DNA of 8,671 nucleotides. Source: an uncultured Bacteroidota bacterium (GTDB taxonomy: Bacteria; Bacteroidota; Bacteroidia; 2-12-FULL-35-15). Shown piece after piece: positions 1-6,588 of the stretch. The DNA lies in assembly GCA_903881065.1 (NCBI GenBank), contig CAIRRW010000105.1, positions 1 through 8,671 of the forward strand. The letters run 5' to 3'. Position 1 is the stretch's first letter. The number at the start of each line of letters is the position of its first letter. The notes below the pieces were generated by a model. That model made no database searches. It was not told the origin of the DNA and saw only the letters and a list, made by a program, of their open reading frames with translations. The translations under genes and the position numbers were made by a program.

Positions 1-1547
1 AAAAATGCCTTAAAAAACTAGATGGAGAATTTTCATTTGCGATTTATGACAAAGAAAAAGAAGAATTATTTGCGGCACGAGATAGGTTTGGAATTAAGCC
101 ATTCTATTATTATAGAGATGACGATCATTTTGTGTTCGCTTCTGAAATGAAGGCTATAATGGCTTTTGATGTGCCTAAAATAATTGATGAAGCGTCCTTA
201 CAACTTTATTTTCATTTAAATTACATTCCTGCCCCATATTCAATATTTAAGAATGTACTGAAGTTAAATGCGGGAAGTTGTTTAACTATTAATTCCAAGA
301 ATAAGCTTCATTCAGAAAACTATTATTCCATTCCATATAAAGAGAATGTTAATCATCATCCTGATTATGAATCAGCCAAAAAGCAATTGAAAGAATTGCT
401 AGATTATTCAGTTCAACAACGTATGATTGCCGATGTTCCATTAGGTTCCTTTTTAAGTGGAGGATTGGATTCTTCTATAATAACAGCGATTGCTGCAAAT
501 CATACAAAAAACTTAAATACTTTTTCAATTGGTTATAAAGATGAACCAATGTTTGACGAAACAAAGTTTGCTCAGTTAGTTGCTAAAAAGTATAAGACTA
601 ATCATACAGTATTTGCATTAACTAATAATGATTTGTTTGCAAACCTGCATACCGTGCTTGAATATATTGATGAACCGTTTGCAGATTCGTCAGCATTAGC
701 TGTAAATATTTTAAGTATGCATACAAGAAAGCATGTAAAAGTGGCTCTTTCCGGCGATGGTGCAGATGAAATATTTGCGGGATATAATAAACATGCTGCT
801 GAATTTCGAGTAAGAGAAGGTGGTTTTAGAGCTAATCTTGTAAAATCGGCACATCCTTTATTAAGTCAGTTGCCAAAGTCTCGTAATACTAAAACCGGAA
901 ATAAAATAAGACAGCTAAGTAAATTTGCTGAAGGGATGAAGATGGAAAATAAAGAAAGATACTGGCAATGGGCTAAATGGGCGGGGTTTGAAGGCAATGA
1001 AATATTTGCAAAAGAAAATAAAGAAAGAAATAAAGAAACAGAGAAAAGAAAGAAAGAATTCTTGAAATATGTGAATAATGATTATAATTCCATTTTATTA
1101 ACCGACTTACAATTGGTATTGGAAAATGACATGCTTGTAAAAGTGGATAGGATGAGTATGAGTCAAAGTCTTGAAGTACGTGTACCATTTCTAGATAATA
1201 ATATTGTTGATTTTGCTTTTTCTTTACCTGTAAACTTTAAAATTGATGTCACTCATAGAAAGAAAATATTGAAAGATACTTATAAAAATTATCTTCCGGA
1301 AGAATTGTTTAACAGAGGAAAAAAAGGGTTTGAAGTTCCTTTGTTGGCCTGGTTTAAAACAGATTTGAAATCAATGATTATAAATGATTTGTTAAATGAT
1401 AAATTTATTATGGAGCAAAATATATTTAATATTGATAAGGTTAAAGAGATTAAAAAAAGATTGTTTTCCAGAAATCCAGACAATTCAGTAGAGCAAGTTT
1501 GGGCATTAATTGTCTTTCAATTCTGGTGGAAAAGAAACTTGCAATAG
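1..1547 (+). CDS. asnB: AsnB-like glutamine-hydrolysing asparagine synthase / amidotransferase, 5' partial
   Basis: The reading frame is open from base 3 to the TAG at 1545-1547, giving 514 visible residues; the N-terminus lies off the left edge. Family members run to about 550-630 residues, so roughly 100 are missing, including the catalytic Cys and most of the glutamine pocket of the class II glutaminase domain. Visible residues 6-50 are the end of that domain (LDGEFSFAIYD, ARDRFGIKPFYYY, FASEMKAIM). The synthetase domain follows with the ATP-pyrophosphatase loop SGGLDSS at visible residues 152-158 (bases 456-476), SGDGADE at 250-256 and EVRVPFLD at 391-398, so the ATP site looks intact. 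The family moves glutamine ammonia to an adenylated carboxylate, classically aspartate. In polysaccharide clusters, paralogues are thought to amidate sugar acids; that role here is inference. The GTG at 132 is internal, not the start. The GT4 gene follows after 10 bases. Confidence 0.93.
   Translation, partial: KCLKKLDGEFSFAIYDKEKEELFAARDRFGIKPFYYYRDDDHFVFASEMKAIMAFDVPKIIDEASLQLYFHLNYIPAPYSIFKNVLKLNAGSCLTINSKNKLHSENYYSIPYKENVNHHPDYESAKKQLKELLDYSVQQRMIADVPLGSFLSGGLDSSIITAIAANHTKNLNTFSIGYKDEPMFDETKFAQLVAKKYKTNHTVFALTNNDLFANLHTVLEYIDEPFADSSALAVNILSMHTRKHVKVALSGDGADEIFAGYNKHAAEFRVREGGFRANLVKSAHPLLSQLPKSRNTKTGNKIRQLSKFAEGMKMENKERYWQWAKWAGFEGNEIFAKENKERNKETEKRKKEFLKYVNNDYNSILLTDLQLVLENDMLVKVDRMSMSQSLEVRVPFLDNNIVDFAFSLPVNFKIDVTHRKKILKDTYKNYLPEELFNRGKKGFEVPLLAWFKTDLKSMIINDLLNDKFIMEQNIFNIDKVKEIKKRLFSRNPDNSVEQVWALIVFQFWWKRNLQ
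945..1028 (+). repeat. 15-bp direct repeat in a purine-rich stretch of the asnB-like gene
   Basis: The 15-mer gaaaataaagaaaga occurs at 945-959 and again at 1014-1028, encoding ENKER both times in the same frame. The second copy opens a nearly all-purine run to about 1063 that encodes a Lys/Glu-rich segment (KETEKRKKEF). It lies between the SGDGADE motif and the EVRVPFLD motif. It may be a solvent-exposed charged helix or a low-complexity insertion. The reading frame is intact throughout. Confidence 0.6.
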
Positions 1548-1557
1548 ACTTCTGTTA

Positions 1558-2745
1558 ATGGTGAAAATTTTAAGAATAATTAATCGTTTCAATTTAGGGG
1601 GCCCTACTTATAATGTGGCATATCTAAGTAAATATTTATCACCTGAATACGAAACGCTTTTAGTTGGTGGTGCCAAAGATGATTCAGAAGAGAGCTCGGA
1701 TTTTATAATAAATGAATTGGGGTTAAAACCAATTATTATTGAAGAGATGAAGCGTGAAATAAATTTAAGAAATGATTACATCGCTTATAAAAAACTAAAG
1801 AAAATAATTAAAGAGTTTAAGCCTGATATTGTCCACACACATGCATCAAAGGCCGGTACATTAGGTAGGTTGGCCGCACGAAGTTGCGGTGTAAAAGTTA
1901 TTGTTCATACGTTTCATGGGCATGTATTTCACTCCTATTTTGGAAAACTAAAAACAACTTTTTATAAAAACATTGAACGGTATCTTGCAAAAAGATCAAC
2001 CGCAATAATTGCAATAAGTGAAATTCAAAGAGATGAACTTGTTAATCAACATCATATTTGTAATGCAAAAAAAGTTCATGTTATTCCATTAGGATTCGAT
2101 TTAATAAGGTTTCATGAAAACCAAATAGAAAAAAGACAACAATTTCGGGAGAAATATAATTTAGACGAGGATGTGATTGCGATAACCATTATTGGTAGAT
2201 TGGTACCTGTAAAAAATCATACTTTATTTCTCGAAGGAATAAAAATTGTTTCAGAAAGATCAAAAAAGAACATCAGAGCTTTTGTTGTTGGAGATGGTGA
2301 AAGTAGGCATTCCATAGAGGTAATGGCTGAAAAATTAAATATTCCATTTGTTGATGGTACAAAAAGCAGAGAGAAAACTCTTTTGACTTTTACATCTTGG
2401 ATAAAAGAGATAGATGTTGTTCTGGCAGGTAGCGATATTATAGCCCTTACATCCTTCAATGAAGGCACACCTGTAAGTTTAATTGAAGCGCAGGCAGCCA
2501 ATAAGCCAATTGTTTCTACTAACGTAGGTGGAATAGAAAACGTAGTTCTTGAGAATGACACAGCGTTTTTATGTAATAGTAATAATGCCGAAGAATTTGC
2601 AAATGAATTATTGAAACTTACAGAAAATGAGTCATCTCGTTTTACAATGTCAAAAAATGGATGGTGTCATGTACAAGATAAATTTCATTACTCAAGATTA
2701 ATATTAGATACAGAAATGCTTTACAAAAGAATTTTACTCACTTAG
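1558..2745 (+). CDS. GT4-family glycosyltransferase (GT-B fold)
   Basis: This 395-residue protein is a retaining GT-B glycosyltransferase of the GT4 type. It probably adds a sugar from a nucleotide donor to the lipid-linked polysaccharide repeat at the cytoplasmic face of the inner membrane. The N-terminal acceptor domain (about 1-190) begins with VKILRIINRFNLGGP, whose Gly-rich loop is typical, and carries HTHASKAG at 93-100 and HTFHGH at 117-122. The C-terminal donor domain has GRLVPVKNH at 213-221, VVGDGE at 243-248 and the EX7E motif with E302 and E310 in NEGTPVSLIE, followed by GGIENVV. I chose ATG 1558 over an upstream TTG at 1510 because it begins at the conserved VKIL strand and removes a 38-base overlap with the previous gene. 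There is no Shine-Dalgarno sequence. Length is normal. Donor and acceptor sugars cannot be read from the sequence. Confidence 0.92.
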   Translation: MVKILRIINRFNLGGPTYNVAYLSKYLSPEYETLLVGGAKDDSEESSDFIINELGLKPIIIEEMKREINLRNDYIAYKKLKKIIKEFKPDIVHTHASKAGTLGRLAARSCGVKVIVHTFHGHVFHSYFGKLKTTFYKNIERYLAKRSTAIIAISEIQRDELVNQHHICNAKKVHVIPLGFDLIRFHENQIEKRQQFREKYNLDEDVIAITIIGRLVPVKNHTLFLEGIKIVSERSKKNIRAFVVGDGESRHSIEVMAEKLNIPFVDGTKSREKTLLTFTSWIKEIDVVLAGSDIIALTSFNEGTPVSLIEAQAANKPIVSTNVGGIENVVLENDTAFLCNSNNAEEFANELLKLTENESSRFTMSKNGWCHVQDKFHYSRLILDTEMLYKRILLT

Positions 2746-2759
2746 TGTTCTTATTAATA

Positions 2760-2806
2760 AGTGCATATCAATTAATTTTCTAACTTCGCACGTTAAAAAA
2801 AATGCT
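2760..2806 (+). promoter_or_regulatory. Putative Bacteroidota-type promoter and short leader of the export operon
   Basis: TAACTTCG at 2781-2788 matches the Bacteroidota -7 consensus TAnnTTTG at all but one defined position (C for T), and is followed by CA as in many such promoters. A weak -33 candidate, GTG instead of TTG, sits at 2761-2763, 17 bases upstream. Transcription would start near 2793, leaving a leader of roughly 14 A-rich bases before the ATG at 2807. This is the only gap above 20 bases in the window, so it probably separates the asnB-GT4 pair from the export operon. The call rests on motif match and position only. Confidence 0.5.
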
Positions 2807-3571
2807 ATGCGAAAATTAATTTATTTATCTGGATTGTTATTGTTTCTTTCAAGTTGTGCTTGGCTTACGCCAAATATTATGCTAAAAACCGGCAAGGGAT
2901 ATCAGTATGCAAAGAATCCAGACTCTTCACGCACTTTAGATTATAATATTTCTCCTAATGATATTATATCATTTAATATTTATTCCAATGATGGATTTAA
3001 ATTATTGGATCTCTCTTCGCTAAATAGTTCGGGTACTGGTTATAAATTTGGAGAACCATTGTCATATCTTGTAGAATCGGATGGAAATGTTAAGCTTCCA
3101 ATTGTGGGCAGAAAAAACATTAAGGGTTTAACTATTCGTGAAGCTGAACTTAAACTTGAAGAATACTATTCGGTTTTTTATGTACGTCCGTTTGTCGAAT
3201 TAAAAGTAACTAATAGAAGAGTAATTGTTTTCCCAGGAATGTCAGGAAGTGCAAAAGTTATTCCTTTAATTAATAATAATACTTCTCTAATTGAAGCATT
3301 GGCATTGGCTGGAGGTGTGTTTGAAGACGGGAAAGCGAAACAAGTTAAGTTAATTCGAGATAATAATGGCAAACACGATGTCTTTCTTATGGATTTGTCA
3401 ACTATACAAGGAATTAAAGATGCAAGTACTGTACTTCAGTCAAACGATATTATTTATGTTGAACCTAGGCGCAGATATAGCACAAAATTCCTAACAGAAG
3501 CGGCACCAATACTTAGTCTGATTTCGAGTACGTTAGTTTTATTCCTTTCTTATAAGACTCTAACAAAATAA
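2807..3571 (+). CDS. Wza-like polysaccharide export outer-membrane lipoprotein
   Basis: This 254-residue lipoprotein should form, or belong to, the outer-membrane channel through which capsule or exopolysaccharide leaves the cell, working with the Wzc-like kinase encoded 16 bases downstream. The signal peptide is hydrophobic (about 4-16) with the lipobox LSSC, making Cys17 the lipidated residue. A Poly_export domain follows at about 44-134 (DYNISPNDIISFNIY, then SDGNVKLPIVGRKNIKGLTIREAE). One SLBB domain spans about 137-217, with SLIEALALAGG at 160-170 and NDIIYVEP at 213-220. A hydrophobic helix at about 232-249 is near the C-terminus. E. coli Wza (379 residues) has more SLBB material, so this is a compact form of the kind common in Bacteroidota. 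The ATG at 2807 gives a proper signal peptide; the ATG at 2802 is out of frame and opens only five codons. Confidence 0.92.
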   Translation: MRKLIYLSGLLLFLSSCAWLTPNIMLKTGKGYQYAKNPDSSRTLDYNISPNDIISFNIYSNDGFKLLDLSSLNSSGTGYKFGEPLSYLVESDGNVKLPIVGRKNIKGLTIREAELKLEEYYSVFYVRPFVELKVTNRRVIVFPGMSGSAKVIPLINNNTSLIEALALAGGVFEDGKAKQVKLIRDNNGKHDVFLMDLSTIQGIKDASTVLQSNDIIYVEPRRRYSTKFLTEAAPILSLISSTLVLFLSYKTLTK

Positions 3572-3587
3572 TACATTTTAGTTCGTA

Positions 3588-6023
3588 ATGCTTAAAGAAA
3601 ATATTTCCAATACTAATGATAGTTTTGAACGTTATAAGGAACGGCTTTCTAATTTTAGCGGAGAATTTGAATTAGGATTATTTCTCTTTATTGCTAGAAA
3701 AAGTTTAATCTGGATAGTTTTATTATTTGGAATTGCTTTTTTAGGTGCGTTCCTTTATTTACGTTATACACCTCCTGTTTTCGAAGCGAGTAGCACTTTG
3801 CAGATTCAAACTAACAATCAAGCAAAGCAAGTCTTGAATGTTGACGCATTGACCGAACCTGAAAATGGGTTAGCTGAAGGGGTTGAGTTTCTTCGCTCAA
3901 AAGTATTTTTTAAACGTATTCTTTCTAGGTTACCACTTCAAACAAGTTATTACGCGGAAGGTACTTTTAAAGTTTTTGAACTTTATAAGAGTTCCCCTTA
4001 CACTGTTGAGGTTAAAATAAAAAATCCGCAAATTATTGGATCAAAAATTTATATTAATTTTACTAATTCGGAAGAAGGAATAGTTAATTATCATTTTGAA
4101 GGCAATAAACATTCAAAAATTTACCATACTAACCAATGGCTTGAATTCCCTGAGATTGAACTTAAATTAAAAATTAAAAATTATGACGAAATCAGAAGAC
4201 AGCAAAATATTGTTAAAAAGAACACTTATTATTTTGTTTTGAATGATTCTAATTCTGTTTTAAATCAATATTATCAATATTTGGACGTTAAGCTTCTAAA
4301 TGAACAAGCAAAGACAATTAAGATTTCTTTCAAAGATAATAACCCTCAAAAGGCTAGTGATATTGTAACTTCTATTACAGAAGAGTATAAAAATTTTGAT
4401 GTGGAGCATAAAAGTGAGAGTTCTAAGAGCATTATTAACTTCATTAATTTTCAATTGGATACAGTTTTTACTCAATTGAAATTATCAGAGGATACAATTC
4501 AGGATTTTAAAAAAAACAATGGAGTAAGCCAGAATGAAAGTGTAATATTGTCCAATACTAATCATATAAATTCATTAGAAGACCAAATAATTTCTCTTGA
4601 ATTAGATGAAAATGTATTAAATAATATTGAAAATAATATTGAAAATATAAAAAGTAATGACAGCTATAGTTTTTTAGCTATACTCGCAGGTACATCTGAT
4701 GAAACGAATATAAAAAATATAGTTGAGAATTTACATAAGCAACTTATTCAAAAGGAGGAATTGCTTTATGATGTAAAACCAAATAGCGAAGCTATAAAAG
4801 CATTGGATTTTCAAATAGACATTCAAAAAAGACTTCTAAAGGAGAGTCTAAAATCAATAAAAGAAAACATTCATTATAGAGTGGGAGAATTAAAAGCAAA
4901 AACAATCGATATTGACAACAAAAGTAACAAACTTCCCCAAAATGATGTCGAATACGGGCGTTTGCAACGGCTTTTTTCTATTAACGAAAAATATTACAAC
5001 TTATTATTAGAAAAGAAAACAGAATATTCAATCTCAAAAGCTGGTTACGTGTCCACAAGTTCTGTTTTGGAAAAGGCAGACATACCATCTAGCCCAGTCT
5101 CTCCGAATAGAAAAATAATTTTTATAATTTATTTGTTGTCAGCCCTAATAGTGAGTTTGTTAATTGTTTTCTTTAGATATTTATCTCATAATGAAATTAA
5201 CTCTCTAAACGAAATTACAAAATACACTAATGCTTCAATTAGTATTTTAGGAATTATTCCTAAGTGTAAGGTTGATATTCCTGTTTCACAACTTTTAGTG
5301 GATAAAAGCCCTAAATCTTTAGTAGCAGAGGCATTTAGATCCGTTCGGACAAATTTACAGTTCATCTCAAACGAACCCGGATCCAAAATAATCGCTTTAA
5401 CTTCGACAATCTCTGGAGAAGGGAAAACATTTGTTGCAATTAATTTAGCTGGCATTATTGCATTTTCTGGAAAAAAAGTTGTAATTATTGATTTAGATAT
5501 GAGAAAACCAAAAATCCATATTGGATTTGGCGTTGAAAATTCAATTGGCATGAGTACCTTGTTGATTGGGAAAAATCATGTTGAAGAGGCCATTCAGAAA
5601 AGCAACTTGGAGAATTTAGATATTATTACAGCAGGGCCAGTACCTCCTAATCCATCTGAATTAATTATTAGTAAAAGGATGGATGATATTTTAAATCATT
5701 TAAGGGAAATTTACGATGTAATTATTATTGATAATCCACCGGTAGGTTTAGTTAGTGATGGTATTGCTATGATTCAAAAGGCCGATTACCCTATTTATAT
5801 TTTTAGAGCAGACTATTCAAAAAGAAATTTTATACAAAATGTTGATCGTCTTTTTAATGAAGCCAATATAAAACGATTGTCAGTTTTATTAAACGGGGTC
5901 GATATTGATAGAAAGAATTACGGTTATAACTATGGTTATGGGTACGGTTATGGCTATGGAACTAGCTATGGATATTATGATGATGACAAGGTATTAAAAA
6001 AGAAATCAATGTTTAGAAAGTAA
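3588..6023 (+). CDS. Wzc-like polysaccharide co-polymerase with C-terminal BY-kinase (tyrosine autokinase)
   Basis: This 811-residue inner-membrane protein controls chain length and export through a tyrosine autophosphorylation cycle. A Wzz-type N-terminus has TM1 at about 39-58. A long periplasmic region with predicted coiled coil (about 285-350 and 380-480) leads into a GNVR-type segment (VEYGRLQRLFSINEKYYNLL) and the Pro-rich stretch PSSPVSPNR before TM2 (about 510-529). The cytoplasmic kinase shows EAFRSVRTN at 581-589 (oligomerisation motif), Walker A SGEGKT at 609-614 with Lys613, Walker A' VVIIDLDMR at 631-639, and Walker B VIIID at 711-715. The tail has ten tyrosines between 778 and 797. 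Fusion of the two modules in one chain is the Gram-negative Wzc arrangement. All motifs are intact, so it should be active. It sits 16 bases after the Wza-like gene and 7 bases before rfbC. Confidence 0.95.
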   Translation: MLKENISNTNDSFERYKERLSNFSGEFELGLFLFIARKSLIWIVLLFGIAFLGAFLYLRYTPPVFEASSTLQIQTNNQAKQVLNVDALTEPENGLAEGVEFLRSKVFFKRILSRLPLQTSYYAEGTFKVFELYKSSPYTVEVKIKNPQIIGSKIYINFTNSEEGIVNYHFEGNKHSKIYHTNQWLEFPEIELKLKIKNYDEIRRQQNIVKKNTYYFVLNDSNSVLNQYYQYLDVKLLNEQAKTIKISFKDNNPQKASDIVTSITEEYKNFDVEHKSESSKSIINFINFQLDTVFTQLKLSEDTIQDFKKNNGVSQNESVILSNTNHINSLEDQIISLELDENVLNNIENNIENIKSNDSYSFLAILAGTSDETNIKNIVENLHKQLIQKEELLYDVKPNSEAIKALDFQIDIQKRLLKESLKSIKENIHYRVGELKAKTIDIDNKSNKLPQNDVEYGRLQRLFSINEKYYNLLLEKKTEYSISKAGYVSTSSVLEKADIPSSPVSPNRKIIFIIYLLSALIVSLLIVFFRYLSHNEINSLNEITKYTNASISILGIIPKCKVDIPVSQLLVDKSPKSLVAEAFRSVRTNLQFISNEPGSKIIALTSTISGEGKTFVAINLAGIIAFSGKKVVIIDLDMRKPKIHIGFGVENSIGMSTLLIGKNHVEEAIQKSNLENLDIITAGPVPPNPSELIISKRMDDILNHLREIYDVIIIDNPPVGLVSDGIAMIQKADYPIYIFRADYSKRNFIQNVDRLFNEANIKRLSVLLNGVDIDRKNYGYNYGYGYGYGYGTSYGYYDDDKVLKKKSMFRK
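4620..4643 (+). repeat. Perfect 12-bp tandem duplication in the periplasmic coiled-coil region of the kinase gene
   Basis: The 12-mer aataatattgaa occurs twice head to tail (4620-4631 and 4632-4643), encoding NNIE-NNIE at residues 345-352, with a partial third copy (NI) after it. It is in frame, so gain or loss of a unit would shift the coil register by four residues without breaking the gene. Confidence 0.85.
5919..5978 (+). repeat. Gly-Tyr repeat tail of the BY-kinase (phosphoacceptor cluster)
   Basis: Imperfect ggTTAT/ggCTAT hexamers encode an alternating Gly-Tyr stretch with tyrosines at residues 778, 780, 782, 784, 786, 788, 790, 794, 796 and 797. Aspartates (798-800) and a Lys/Arg-rich end (KVLKKKSMFRK) follow. 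In BY-kinases the C-terminal Tyr cluster is phosphorylated in trans by the neighbouring subunit and sets the oligomeric state. The unbroken GY alternation is more regular than the spaced Tyr cluster of E. coli Wzc. Near-identical units make slippage possible. Confidence 0.85.
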
Positions 6024-6030
6024 ATTGTTC

Positions 6031-6573
6031 ATGGAAATTACTAATGCAAACCTCGCGGGATTACTTATTATTAAGCCGACAGTCTTTGAAGATGATAGAG
6101 GTTACTTTTATGAATCCTTTAATCAGGCAGATTTTAACAGAAAGGGGATTACTGAGAATTTTGTTCAAGATAACCAATCCCTTTCTCAAAAAGATGTTCT
6201 TAGGGGACTACATTTTCAATCACCTCCTTATTCACAAGGGAAGTTAGTAAGGGTAATAAAGGGGGCTGTTTTAGACGTAGCTGTAGACATCCGTAAAAAT
6301 TCTGTTACCTTTGGTAAACATTTTGATATAATTCTAGATGAAAAGAATAGAACAATGTTATGGATCCCTGTTGGTTTCGCACATGGTTTTTTAACCCTAG
6401 AAAACAATACCATATTTTCTTATAAATGTTCTAATTATTATAATAAATTATCGGAAGGGTGTATTTTATGGGATGACCAAGATATAAGGATTAACTGGAA
6501 TGTCAGCCATCCAATATTGTCCGATAAAGATAAGTTGGGAGTGGCATTAAAAGATTTTCGCTCTCCATTTTAA
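6031..6573 (+). CDS. rfbC: dTDP-4-dehydrorhamnose 3,5-epimerase (RmlC/RfbC)
   Basis: This 180-residue cupin enzyme epimerises C3 and C5 of dTDP-4-keto-6-deoxyglucose, the third step to dTDP-L-rhamnose, in the cytoplasm. Length is normal for RmlC and longer than the roughly 140-residue 3,4-ketoisomerases. Landmarks are FEDDRGYFYESFNQ at 19-32, VLRGLHFQ with Arg58 and catalytic His61, Lys71 in QGKLVRVIKG, DVAVDIR at 82-88, WIPVGFAHGF at 111-120, Tyr131 and Tyr137 in the active-site region, and DKDKLG at 165-170, where Asp167 is the likely partner of His61. Assignment of these to known catalytic positions is from remembered spacing. ATG 6031 is preferred to TTG 6025 because it gives the usual MEI start. 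It lies 7 bases after the kinase stop. RmlA, RmlB and RmlD are not in the window. Other 3,5-epimerases of the same fold cannot be fully excluded. Confidence 0.93.
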   Translation: MEITNANLAGLLIIKPTVFEDDRGYFYESFNQADFNRKGITENFVQDNQSLSQKDVLRGLHFQSPPYSQGKLVRVIKGAVLDVAVDIRKNSVTFGKHFDIILDEKNRTMLWIPVGFAHGFLTLENNTIFSYKCSNYYNKLSEGCILWDDQDIRINWNVSHPILSDKDKLGVALKDFRSPF

Positions 6574-6588
6574 TTGATTGTTGAATGT

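Noticed and set aside
132..134. GTG as the start of the amidotransferase gene
   Set aside because: The frame is open upstream to base 3 and encodes conserved glutaminase-domain sequence (RDRFGIKPFYYY), so the gene is cut by the window edge.
920..927. TAAATTTG, a perfect match to the TAnnTTTG promoter box
   Set aside because: It lies inside the amidotransferase gene with no TTG at the right distance upstream and no gene start nearby.
973..1188. Antisense open frames (also 1289-1483, 2217-2561, 3178-3372, 5186-5551, 6228-6413)
   Set aside because: All are mirrors of well-supported genes on the + strand, with no recognisable domains and compositions expected of shadow frames.
1510..1557. TTG start extending the GT4 protein by 16 residues
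   Set aside because: It would overlap the amidotransferase end, and the extra residues do not resemble a GT4 N-terminus, whereas ATG 1558 starts at the first beta strand.
2739..2763. CACTTA/TAAGTG inverted repeat with a 13-base loop after the GT4 gene, plus the palindrome ttattaataa, as a terminator
   Set aside because: The stem is only six AT-rich pairs, overlaps the stop codon and has no T-run after it. It is probably chance in AT-rich DNA.
6044..6247. A 67-residue + strand frame inside rfbC
   Set aside because: It overlaps the conserved RmlC frame out of phase and shows no domain or independent start signal.
6574..6588. TTG 6574 as start of the sugar-phosphate transferase
   Set aside because: It adds five residues of no family character. 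The ATG at 6589 leads directly into the first membrane segment and leaves a normal 15-base gap.
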